A stretch of DNA of 49,483 nt, taken from NCBI GenBank assembly GCA_003132405.1, contig PKXQ01000102.1:23505-72987 (forward strand), in the 5' to 3' direction. Shown piece after piece: positions 34,119 to 42,429 of the stretch; the first letter of the stretch is position 1; every line of letters starts with the position of its first letter. Under the pieces are notes generated by a model. The model saw only the letters and a program-made list of their open reading frames with translations. It was not told the DNA's origin and did no database searches. This DNA is from Acidobacteriaceae bacterium. GTDB taxonomy: Bacteria > Acidobacteriota > Terriglobia > Terriglobales > Acidobacteriaceae. A program made the position numbers and the translations under genes.

Positions 34119-34895
34119 TCACACCAATGTTACCTTTACTCCCGCCTCTTTCAGCGCGCGCAAATCCGACTTCGGAATCTGCTTATCCGTAATCACTTCA
34201 TGGACTGAACTGACCGGCGTAATGTTGCAGAGGCTGCGACGGCCGAATTTACTCGAATCACAAACCGCGATCGTTCTGCGGGCAATAGCGACCATGGCCC
34301 GATTTACTTCCGACTCCAACAGATTCGGAGTGAAAAGACCGGCCGAAGTGTCGAAACCATCAACGCCCAGAAACAAAATATCGGCACTGAGTTGGCGCAG
34401 AGTGCGCTCGGCCAGCGGTCCGACCAGAGAGAACGAGTTTTTACGCAATGTGCCGCCGGTGAGGATGACTTCAACATCCGTTCCCGCCAGTTCGGCCGCG
34501 ATGTTGACCGCGTTGGTGATCACAGTCAGCCGCGCCATGTTTTTCAGCGCCCGGGCAATCGCCGTGGTAGTCGTTCCCGAATCAAGCAGCACCGACTGGC
34601 CCTCTTCCACCAAGCGGACTGCGACGTGGGCAATTTGTGTCTTTTGCTTGCGGTGAAGCTGCTCTTTCTCGCGCAGCGTTGGATCAAGCAGCGCCCCGCT
34701 TTGCACCGGCAGCGCGCCGCCGTGCGTGCGTTCAATGACTCCCTGACCGTTAAGAACTTCCAGATCTTTCCGAATCGTAATCTGCGAAATACGAAAACGC
34801 CGCGCGAGATCATTGACGAGAACGCGACCATCCTGATGCAAAATCTCAAGGATTTCACGGCGGCGTTCTTCGTTGAGTAAACCGTTCGAAGGCAT
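34119..34895 (-). CDS. DeoR-family regulator, AgaR-like
   Basis: This 258-residue repressor has an N-terminal DeoR helix-turn-helix (RRREILEILHQDGRVLVNDL, then F-R-I-S-Q-I-T-I-R-K-D-L) and a C-terminal sugar-phosphate sensor (DSGTTTTAIA, ILTGGTLRKNS, CDSSKFGRR). The stretch LGVDGFDTSAGLFTPNLLE followed by V-N-R-A-M-V closely resembles E. coli AgaR, the N-acetylgalactosamine regulator. The ATG at 34895 is chosen; a TTG at 34916 has GAGG closely upstream and cannot be excluded. Only 37 bp separate it from the TonB receptor stop. A T-rich AgaR-like box lies in the divergent promoter at 38.7 kb. Confidence 0.88.
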   Translation of the reverse strand: MPSNGLLNEERRREILEILHQDGRVLVNDLARRFRISQITIRKDLEVLNGQGVIERTHGGALPVQSGALLDPTLREKEQLHRKQKTQIAHVAVRLVEEGQSVLLDSGTTTTAIARALKNMARLTVITNAVNIAAELAGTDVEVILTGGTLRKNSFSLVGPLAERTLRQLSADILFLGVDGFDTSAGLFTPNLLESEVNRAMVAIARRTIAVCDSSKFGRRSLCNITPVSSVHEVITDKQIPKSDLRALKEAGVKVTLV

Positions 34896-34932
34896 AATGA
34901 TTCGATTGAGTCGCAAATTCCTCGACTCTTCC

Positions 34933-37900
34933 TCAGAAATAAAACTTCAGCGCGAACTGAATCTGTCGAGGCGCTCGCGCAGCCAGTGGGAATCCGAACC
35001 CGCTCTGGGGGTTAGTCGGATTGAGTTCCAGTGGAGTGGGCTCGGCGCTGATCGCGCCAAACTGCCCAAACAAATAGTTCACATGATTGAGGACGTTGAA
35101 GAATTCCGCGCGGAATTCGAAACGCTTCTGTTCATTGATCCGAAACTGTTTGACTAGAGACGTATCCCACTCGGTATATCCCGGCCCCTCAATAATATTG
35201 CGTCCCGCGTTGCCGAATGTTCCCTGCGCTGTATTGTGCGCAAACGCACACGTGTTAAAGAGCGCGCCCTCGACGCAAGGCTTGCCATTGGGATTACCCA
35301 CAAGATTGGGGCGAGAGCAATAGTAGCCAACGGTCCCGCCGCAATCGGCATTAGCAACCGAAACTGTATCCGTGGCGGTGTAGTAATTGCCCGTGGCCGT
35401 GGAAAAGACGCCGGTCACTTGCCAGTCCCCGATAATTTGATTGACTACGCCAGACGCATCTTGGGAGAATATTCGCCCGCGACCAAAAGGCAGGTCGTAA
35501 ACATAACTGAAAACGAAGCGCTGACGAACATCGAAGTCGGCGTTGCCATAATTCTGGTTCGGATAACGCTGATCCTGAAAGTCTCCGTTGTTCACCGACC
35601 CCAGACTGGCGCTGGAAGCGTTATCGAGTGCGTGCGCAAAAGTGTACGCGGCTTCGTACTGCAGTCCATGAGAGTAGCGCTTCTCCAGGCGAACCTGAAG
35701 CGAGTCATAATTTGAAAATGTGTTCGAGCGGAACGTATCGATGGGCGCGTCGAGCGCGCCGTCGCAATTGTAGAGCGCTGGGTTGTTCATGTTGATAGAT
35801 TCGTAGTAAGCGGCCACCGTACAAGATCCGGTCGCCCCGGGTGTTACTTCGTGCGCTGGGCGGCGCGGCGCGGTGGGGTCGGTTGAAACCGCAGACGGAA
35901 CAGCCTGATTGCCGTTGTAAAACGCGAAGAGTTTCAAGCCGCGCGAGCCCGCGTAGGAAACTTCGAGAACGGTGTCGGCGGGCAATTGGTATTCCAGACC
36001 GACGTGCCACTGCTGCATATAAGGCGTGACCAGGTGCGGGTCAAGAGAGTAGAGGCTGGGCGTGTTCGGGTCGGTCAAACTGCTGGGTTGCCCCGAGGAG
36101 TTGGTGGGAAATCCATTGGCCAGAACGTTAAGCGGCAGGTTCGAATTGTTCGCGGCCGAGATCGAGCAATCGAGAAAATTGGGATTAGCAGAAGCGGCAG
36201 AACAGGGCGTCGTGAACACTTCCGAAGCGAAGAACGGAGGATTGAAGCCGGGGCTGGGGTTGGAGAACGGCCCGTTTTCCTGGCCACCGTAGAAGATGCC
36301 GTAACCGCTGCGCAGCACGAGTTTGTCAGACAATTGATAGGCCAATCCAATACGCGGCGCGAAATTGTTGCGGTCCGGACTGATCAGCCCGCGCGTGCCG
36401 TTTCGTTGAATCGTGAGTTCGGAGGCGAGCGTAGGAGTCAACTGCGCATTTTGTCCGCTCGGAACGATCAGCGAAAGCGAGTTGAAATCAAACGTCGCCT
36501 CGTTATTATTGGCCTCTTTAATCGTAGTGAAGAGTTCGTAGCGCAGGCCAAGATTCAGAGTCAGGCGGGGAGTTACCTTGAAGTCGTCGAGGCCATACAC
36601 CGCATAAATCTGCCGGTTATAGATGATGTTGTTAAGGCCAGTAATCTCTCCGCTGTCAGGAATGCCAAGCAGAAAAGTGGCAATCGACTCTCCGCCCGAA
36701 CCGGGCGATGCGGGATTGTCGGTGAAGTCGCTGCCGAAAGACATGTAGCCACGGGCGGCGGCTGGCTCGAGTATCGTGAACTGTTCGAAGCGAAGTTCAG
36801 TGCCAAACTTCGCGGCGTGGCGTCCCTTAACCCAGCTCAGATTGTCGGTAAAAACATAACTGTGCTGATGTTCATTTGCGGGCAGGTATTCCGAGCTGCC
36901 AATAGCCGTAGTACCATCGCTGAAGCTGATCGAAGGCAGGCCGCCGAGATCCGGCCCATAGGGTACCCCGGGAAAATTAAGTTGCTGCGAGACATTGACG
37001 TTGTAGTTCAGGTTGTAGCGATGGGATTGAAGATGATTGAATCCGAAGCGAAATTCGTTGAACAGATTGTTGCGGAATGTGTGTAGCTCGCTGGCCGCCA
37101 ACCCCTCGGCTGTGTTGTTACTGTAGCCGTCCTGAAAGCTGCCGCCGTCGAGAACGTTGTTGAAGGGGGACGGCCAGAAATTACTGTCGTTGCCGTAACT
37201 GAAGCGCGCGAAAAAGTTATCTTTGTTGCTGATTGACTGGTCAAAGCGAATGTCGAATTTGTTCTCGGTTTCGTTGCGTTTGGGATCGCTAAGAAAATCG
37301 TTGCCGCCGCCCTCAGTCGTGTTCGACACGGGAAACAGTGCGGCCAGATTCGACGCCAACTGCGGATTTATGCAAGTTGTACCCGGAGGGCACGAGATAC
37401 CGGGAGGAAGAATATTGGTCGGCAGTCCGCCGGAGTTATAGCCGCCGATCGGAAAGCCGCAGAATCCGTTGGGATTGCCCGCGTAGTTATTCAGCGCCAG
37501 ACGCGAATTGAAAATCTCTCCCTGATAGGTCGGGTTGCCGTTGCAGTCGAGCGCAACCTGACTCGTGGGGTTGCCGTTCGCGTCGACGGCGAGAGCTGGA
37601 GTGGTCGTAAGAAACGCGGAGAAATCTCCACCAATCTCGGCTTGCGTAGGAACCGTGGACAGTTGCGGCAGTCCCTGGCGAATGCGAAGGCCTTCGTAGT
37701 CTCCGAAATAAAACATCTTGTTCTTGACCAGCGGGCCGCCGAGCGTGAAGCCGAACTGGTTCTGCTTGTAAGGCTGCTGCCCGAACTGATCGAAGGGGTT
37801 GGTAGCGTCTAATTTCTCGTTGCGCAGAAATTCCCACAGGTCGCCGTGAATCTGGTTGGTGCCAGACTTAATCACGGCGTTCATGATCGCGCCGTTGCCG

Positions 37901-38619
37901 CGGCCAAACTCGGCGCTATAGGAATTCGTCTCAACTTTGAACTCAGCGATCGCATCGACCGCAGGCTGCACCACATAGGCCGCGCCGTTTAAGACGTCGC
38001 CCAGATTCGCATTGTTGTCGATGCCGTCGAGCAGGAAATTATTTTGCAGCGAGCGGGCGCCGTTGGCGCTGAATCCGTATGTTGTTTCGACGCGCGATCC
38101 CGGCTCGGCGGTAGCTACGCCAACGCCGAGCAGAGCCAGTTGCGCGTAGTTGCGCCCGTTCAAGGGAAGCGCGTTGATGCGCTGACTGTCCACCACCTGG
38201 CCCAAGTCCGAGGTTTCTGTTTCGAGTTGCGGACGTTCGCCGGTGACCACAACTGTCTCGGTCGCCATGCCGGCCTGAAGAGCCACATCCACACTAATGC
38301 GATCCTGAATGTTGACTTGCACCGGCCCGGCAACAGCCTTTCTGAATCCCTTCTTTTCGACGGTGACGCTGTAGCGTCCAATTTTGAGCGGGCTCGCGAC
38401 ATACTCTCCGTCATTATTAGTGGAGAGCGCCAATTGAACGCCCCGATCGACGTCAGTTACCGTGACTTTGGCGTCCGTGACCAGAGCGCCGCTCGGATCG
38501 CGCACGATTCCTACAATGGCGCCAGCGTCCTTTTGCGCCCATAGAGGCGTGACCATTACAAACAACAGAGCGTACAACATCACCGAGAGAGCTTGCCGAC
38601 GGACGAAACGGGTGGGCAT
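34933..38619 (-). CDS. Oar-like TonB-dependent receptor of the alpha-galactoside locus
   Basis: This 1,228-residue outer-membrane receptor is built like the one at 17214-20792: signal peptide (to about residue 28, ending LWAQ), a carboxypeptidase-regulatory domain (GAIVGIVRDPSGALVTDAKV), a plug with INALPLNGRNYAQLALLG and FLLDGIDNN, and a long barrel ending in ALKFYF. AGGAGG upstream fixes the ATG at 38619. Its operon continues into the AgaR-like regulator, AgaS-like isomerase and PfkB kinase, and a GH36 lipoprotein is divergent. Import of a galactose- or GalNAc-containing oligosaccharide is the likely role. No SusD homologue is present. Confidence 0.92.
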   Translation of the reverse strand: MPTRFVRRQALSVMLYALLFVMVTPLWAQKDAGAIVGIVRDPSGALVTDAKVTVTDVDRGVQLALSTNNDGEYVASPLKIGRYSVTVEKKGFRKAVAGPVQVNIQDRISVDVALQAGMATETVVVTGERPQLETETSDLGQVVDSQRINALPLNGRNYAQLALLGVGVATAEPGSRVETTYGFSANGARSLQNNFLLDGIDNNANLGDVLNGAAYVVQPAVDAIAEFKVETNSYSAEFGRGNGAIMNAVIKSGTNQIHGDLWEFLRNEKLDATNPFDQFGQQPYKQNQFGFTLGGPLVKNKMFYFGDYEGLRIRQGLPQLSTVPTQAEIGGDFSAFLTTTPALAVDANGNPTSQVALDCNGNPTYQGEIFNSRLALNNYAGNPNGFCGFPIGGYNSGGLPTNILPPGISCPPGTTCINPQLASNLAALFPVSNTTEGGGNDFLSDPKRNETENKFDIRFDQSISNKDNFFARFSYGNDSNFWPSPFNNVLDGGSFQDGYSNNTAEGLAASELHTFRNNLFNEFRFGFNHLQSHRYNLNYNVNVSQQLNFPGVPYGPDLGGLPSISFSDGTTAIGSSEYLPANEHQHSYVFTDNLSWVKGRHAAKFGTELRFEQFTILEPAAARGYMSFGSDFTDNPASPGSGGESIATFLLGIPDSGEITGLNNIIYNRQIYAVYGLDDFKVTPRLTLNLGLRYELFTTIKEANNNEATFDFNSLSLIVPSGQNAQLTPTLASELTIQRNGTRGLISPDRNNFAPRIGLAYQLSDKLVLRSGYGIFYGGQENGPFSNPSPGFNPPFFASEVFTTPCSAASANPNFLDCSISAANNSNLPLNVLANGFPTNSSGQPSSLTDPNTPSLYSLDPHLVTPYMQQWHVGLEYQLPADTVLEVSYAGSRGLKLFAFYNGNQAVPSAVSTDPTAPRRPAHEVTPGATGSCTVAAYYESINMNNPALYNCDGALDAPIDTFRSNTFSNYDSLQVRLEKRYSHGLQYEAAYTFAHALDNASSASLGSVNNGDFQDQRYPNQNYGNADFDVRQRFVFSYVYDLPFGRGRIFSQDASGVVNQIIGDWQVTGVFSTATGNYYTATDTVSVANADCGGTVGYYCSRPNLVGNPNGKPCVEGALFNTCAFAHNTAQGTFGNAGRNIIEGPGYTEWDTSLVKQFRINEQKRFEFRAEFFNVLNHVNYLFGQFGAISAEPTPLELNPTNPQSGFGFPLAARAPRQIQFALKFYF

Positions 38620-38697
38620 GGCCAGCCTCCTGTAGGCTAAGAGCGAGTTCCGAAACCGTCTGGATCGAGCCCTTTGAAAAAAGGTGCTAGAACCGCG

Positions 38698-38751
38698 CTT
38701 TCGTTGTAATATTACGAACCATTACTTTTACTTTCGTTTTGTAGCTTTTGT
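38698..38751. promoter_or_regulatory. AgaR/DeoR-like operator region between receptor and GH36 genes
   Basis: CTTTCGTT occurs twice, at 38698-38705 and 38731-38738, 33 bp apart (three helical turns). The second copy sits in a T-rich box (38728-38751) that fits the direct-repeat TTTCRTTT consensus I recall for E. coli AgaR at about 21 of 24 positions. A GTAATATTAC palindrome (38705-38714) lies between. Core promoter elements here are weak, so the exact start sites are unclear. Confidence 0.45.
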
Positions 38752-38813
38752 CAATTGCATATTTTGTCGAAGTTGTGAAGCCTAATCAGGATCCAGCGCG
38801 GAAGGAGATTTCA

Positions 38814-41054
38814 ATGGTCGCTCGAAAAAGAAGAATGGTGGCGCTTTGTCTAATGATGGTTCTTGCATTCCTGCCGATGGCTTGCTCTAAGTTGCAGAAA
38901 TCGCCTCCGCAAATCGAGACCGTAAAGCCGCAACCTACAAAGCCCTCAGCGATCAATGTCGACGTGAAGGGAGGCGGACCCGTGACGCTAACGACGAGCG
39001 CCGCCGAGTTCGAAGTCACGCCGGATGGTTACGTGCACGCTCTTTTATTGGAAGACGGCAAGAGACTCTCCTTGGACGAACCGAACGTAGGCTCTCCCTC
39101 GGACAGCAATTTTGTGCGGGTTGCAGGAAAAGATGTGAACTTTACCCTCGATTTCCAGCAAGCACAGGTCCGTGAAGCAATCGGAAAAATGGGAGTGGGA
39201 AAACGAGTTGAAATTCCCGAGCGACAGCTGGGGCCATCGGGAACGGGATTGCAGGCTGTGCTCGCGCTCGAAGTCTACGACAACTTCCCGAACATTTTGC
39301 TAAGCGCTGTGGAATACAAAAACACTGGAACCACCGAAGTCAAAATCGACCAAAGCGTGAATCAGCGGCGCCGCTTAAATGCGCGCTTGATCGAGGCGAA
39401 GGCGCATCCCTATGAGATGTGGTCCTTCCACGGCGCAAGCTATGACTGGGGCAAGGACGACGTAGTGAAGCTGACGCCGGCTTTCTCTCAGCCGAATATT
39501 ATGGGAGAGATGGTCAAAGGCGGCTATGGTGGCGGCATTCCCGTAGTCGCCTTCTGGACGCGCCAGGTAGGCGAAGCCGTCGGCCACGTCGAAACCATCC
39601 CAATTTCCGCCGCGATCCCGGCAAAAGTTGCGGCCGATGGACGCGTGGACACAGAAGTAGACTACGCCGCCAATATCACGCTGAAGCCTGGCGAAACCTA
39701 CTCCACTCCGCGGAGTTTCGTTTCCGTCTTCGCCGGCGACTTTTATGAGCCGCTACGAATCTGGTCGAGCGTATTGCAAAAAGAAGGCTGGGACCTGCCG
39801 AAGCCATCGAGCGAAGCCTACAACGTGAGCTGGTGTGGCTGGGGATATCAGGAAAACGTAACTCCTGCACAGATGCTGGGCACAATTCCGAAGTTAAAAG
39901 AGATGGGCATCAAGTGGGTGACGCTCGACGATCGATGGTTCGACGTCTATGGCGACTGGAATCCGCGCCCAGATACTTTTCCCGGAGATTCCATCAAAAA
40001 GATGGTGGATGACTTCCACAAAGAAGGCATGCTGGCGCAGATATGGTGGCTTCCGCTCGCTGTCGAAGATGGCCAAGGCAGATACGAGTCGCACAAGTAT
40101 GAGGTTTCGAAAATTGCGCAGGAGCATCCGGAGTGGCTGGTCCTCGACAAGAACGGAAAGCACGCGCGCATGACTCGCGGCCTGGCGGTGCTCTGTCCGG
40201 CGGTGCCGGAGGTCCGCGCATATCACAAGCAGCTGACGGAGAAATTTATTCGCGACTGGGGATTCGACGGCAGCAAACTCGATAATATTTACAGCGTTCC
40301 GGAATGTTATAACCCGGCGCACCACCATAAGTCGCCACAGGACTCGGTGAATGCAATGGGCGATATCTACAAGGAAATTTTTCAGACAACACGTGTCCTT
40401 AAGCCGCAGAGCGTTACGCAAAGCTGCCCGTGCGGGACTCCGCCGTCGCTGGCATGGCTACCGTTCATGGATCAGGCAGTCACTGCCGATCCAGTCGGAG
40501 CGGTGCAAGTGCGGCGGCGGATCAAGATGTATAAAGCCCTGCTTGGGCCCGAGTCAGCGGTCTACGGCGATCATGTAGAACTTTCCGCGATGACCAAAGT
40601 CGGCACTGACTACATCGAACACGGCGACGACTTTGCCTCCACAATTGGCGCCGGAGGCGTAGTGGGAACGAAGTTTGTATGGCCCGATCCCGGCCCGAAA
40701 TTCAAAGACGTCAATCTGACCGCCGCGAAAGAAGAGCGCTGGAAAAAATGGATTGGTCTGTATAACGAAAAGATGCTTTCGAAGGGTGAGTTCAGAGATC
40801 TTTACGTGACCGGCTACGACACGCCCGAAGCATATGCCATCGCCAAAGACGGCAAAATGTATTATGCCTTCTTCACCTCAACCGACTGGAAAGGCGCAGT
40901 CGAACTCCGAGGATTAAAGCCAGGCAAATATCGCGTAAGCGATTACAGCGAGAGCAAAGACCTCGGCACGGTAGACGCGGCGGCCGACGGTGTGGCGAAA
41001 CTGCCAACGGAATTCAAGGATCACCTTCTGCTCGAGGTTAGTCCCCAGCCGTGA
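38814..41054 (+). CDS. GH36-family alpha-galactosidase (melibiase-like) lipoprotein
   Basis: The 746-residue protein is a probable lipoprotein: a basic start, a hydrophobic stretch and LPMACSK, a somewhat degenerate lipobox with Cys near residue 24. After an N-terminal beta sandwich the barrel shows NVSWCGWGYQENVTP, IKWVTLDDRWFD, MLAQIWWLPLAVEDG, the likely nucleophile Asp in D-G-S-K-L-D-N, and SQSCPCGTPPS. These are features of GH36/melibiase relatives that release terminal alpha-galactose or alpha-GalNAc. AAGGAG upstream decides for the ATG at 38814 over the in-frame start at 38748. It is divergent from the TonB receptor and shares its control region, so surface or periplasmic trimming of the imported oligosaccharide is likely. 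Confidence 0.87.
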   Translation: MVARKRRMVALCLMMVLAFLPMACSKLQKSPPQIETVKPQPTKPSAINVDVKGGGPVTLTTSAAEFEVTPDGYVHALLLEDGKRLSLDEPNVGSPSDSNFVRVAGKDVNFTLDFQQAQVREAIGKMGVGKRVEIPERQLGPSGTGLQAVLALEVYDNFPNILLSAVEYKNTGTTEVKIDQSVNQRRRLNARLIEAKAHPYEMWSFHGASYDWGKDDVVKLTPAFSQPNIMGEMVKGGYGGGIPVVAFWTRQVGEAVGHVETIPISAAIPAKVAADGRVDTEVDYAANITLKPGETYSTPRSFVSVFAGDFYEPLRIWSSVLQKEGWDLPKPSSEAYNVSWCGWGYQENVTPAQMLGTIPKLKEMGIKWVTLDDRWFDVYGDWNPRPDTFPGDSIKKMVDDFHKEGMLAQIWWLPLAVEDGQGRYESHKYEVSKIAQEHPEWLVLDKNGKHARMTRGLAVLCPAVPEVRAYHKQLTEKFIRDWGFDGSKLDNIYSVPECYNPAHHHKSPQDSVNAMGDIYKEIFQTTRVLKPQSVTQSCPCGTPPSLAWLPFMDQAVTADPVGAVQVRRRIKMYKALLGPESAVYGDHVELSAMTKVGTDYIEHGDDFASTIGAGGVVGTKFVWPDPGPKFKDVNLTAAKEERWKKWIGLYNEKMLSKGEFRDLYVTGYDTPEAYAIAKDGKMYYAFFTSTDWKGAVELRGLKPGKYRVSDYSESKDLGTVDAAADGVAKLPTEFKDHLLLEVSPQP

Positions 41055-41235
41055 GCGCCGTACCGCCGCATGTGATCGGTCAATGCTCCGGTCGACCAGT
41101 CTCATGAAGGCACGCCATACTGCTACAATCCGTTGTTGAAGAATCCGGCTGTTCCAGGGTCGTAATTCTCAAAACCAGCAACCGCCGAATCCTTACCGTT
41201 GCGGTCACTTCAGGCCGCACAAAGGAGATCATTCC

Positions 41236-42075
41236 ATGCCGACAATCACAACCAAAGATGGCACCACAATTTACTACAAGGACTGGGGAAAAGGCCAGCC
41301 CATCGTATTCAGCCACGGTTGGCCGCTCACCGCCGACGACTGGGACGGGCAGATGTTGTTCTTCGGCCAACGCGGCTACCGAGTCATCGCGCACGACCGG
41401 CGAGGACACGGCCGCTCCACCCAGACGTGGGACGGCAACGATATGGACACTTACGCCGACGATCTCGCGGCGCTCACTGAAAAGCTTGACCTCAAAGACG
41501 CGATCCACGTGGGCCACTCCACTGGTGGAGGCGAAGTTGCCCGCTACATTGGACGGCACGGTTCAAAGCGTGTCGCAATGGCCGTGCTGATCAGTTCAGT
41601 GCCGCCACTGATGGTGAAGACGCCGAACAATCCGGCGGGCGCGCCCATCGAGGTCTTCGACGACCTGCGAGCCCAATACGTTAAAAATCGGCCTCAGTTT
41701 TACAAGGACATCACTCTCCCCTTCTACGGATACAATCGCCCCGGCGCGAAGATTTCTGAGGGCATCCGAGAGCATTGGTGGTTCCAGAGCATGATGGGAG
41801 GAATGAAAGCTGGCTACGACTGCATCAAGGCTTTCTCCGAAACGGACTTCACCGAAGATCTAAAGAAGTTCGACGTGCCCACTCTTGTCATGCATGGCGA
41901 TGACGATCAGATTGTGCCTATCGACGCGGCGGGCCGCATGTCCGCCAAAATTGTGAAGGGAGCCACACTGATAGTCTATCCCGGGTTCCCCCACGGAATG
42001 CCTACTACCAACGCAGATCAGATCAATGCCGACCTGCTTGCGTTCATCAAACAAAGACAGCAGGCAGCGGCCTAA
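41236..42075 (+). CDS. alpha/beta hydrolase, non-heme chloroperoxidase-like
   Basis: The 279-residue product is a typical cofactor-free haloperoxidase/esterase relative. Seen motifs: [17 protein letters not shown] (oxyanion HG), HDRRGHGRS, the nucleophile elbow [13 protein letters not shown] (Ser in G-H-S-T-G-G), the acid in [10 protein letters not shown] and the His in [11 protein letters not shown]. Members are active as esterases or perhydrolases; the natural substrate is unknown. AAAGGAG lies 8 bases upstream of the ATG. There is no signal peptide. It follows the GH36 gene after a 180-bp gap, so it probably has its own promoter, and a hairpin (42091-42121) follows its stop. Confidence 0.92.
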   Translation: MPTITTKDGTTIYYKDWGKGQPIVFSHGWPLTADDWDGQMLFFGQRGYRVIAHDRRGHGRSTQTWDGNDMDTYADDLAALTEKLDLKDAIHVGHSTGGGEVARYIGRHGSKRVAMAVLISSVPPLMVKTPNNPAGAPIEVFDDLRAQYVKNRPQFYKDITLPFYGYNRPGAKISEGIREHWWFQSMMGGMKAGYDCIKAFSETDFTEDLKKFDVPTLVMHGDDDQIVPIDAAGRMSAKIVKGATLIVYPGFPHGMPTTNADQINADLLAFIKQRQQAAA

Positions 42076-42090
42076 GAAGATGTTCGGAGC

Positions 42091-42121
42091 CCGGCCTTTC
42101 GCATTTGTTGCGAGAGGCCGG
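42091..42121 (+). terminator. hairpin after the chloroperoxidase-like gene
   Basis: A 12-bp stem with one G-T pair (42091-42102 with 42110-42121) and a 7-base loop lies 16 bp past the stop. No T-tract follows, so termination would need Rho or it is a REP-like hairpin. I see nothing else in the 354-bp gap 42076-42429. Confidence 0.4.
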
Positions 42122-42429
42122 AGCGCCTCCGGAAAACACAGTGTGGGTGTACCGACGCGCCGAAATTCCTCGCCGCCTTGAGCGCGTTGACGCACAGTTG
42201 GCTTTATGGTCTTCCGGGGCCGAGCGGCGGCTTTCCCGGGAACGTGTTGGGTACCAGTTTGCCCTGCTCAATCAACACCGTTCTTCCGACGATCACAAAC
42301 TTCATCCCCATGCTCGGCTTCATTGGCTGTTGGTAAGTGGACCAGAAACTGGCAAAATGGCGTTCGCGCGACCGCATGAGTTCAACAACATCAGCAAAGA
42401 TTCTTTGAAAAAATTTCGAGGCGCGATTG

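Noticed and set aside
35986..37086. Long open frame (366 codons) antisense to the second TonB receptor
   Set aside because: Shadow of a strong coding frame in GC-rich DNA; no family features.
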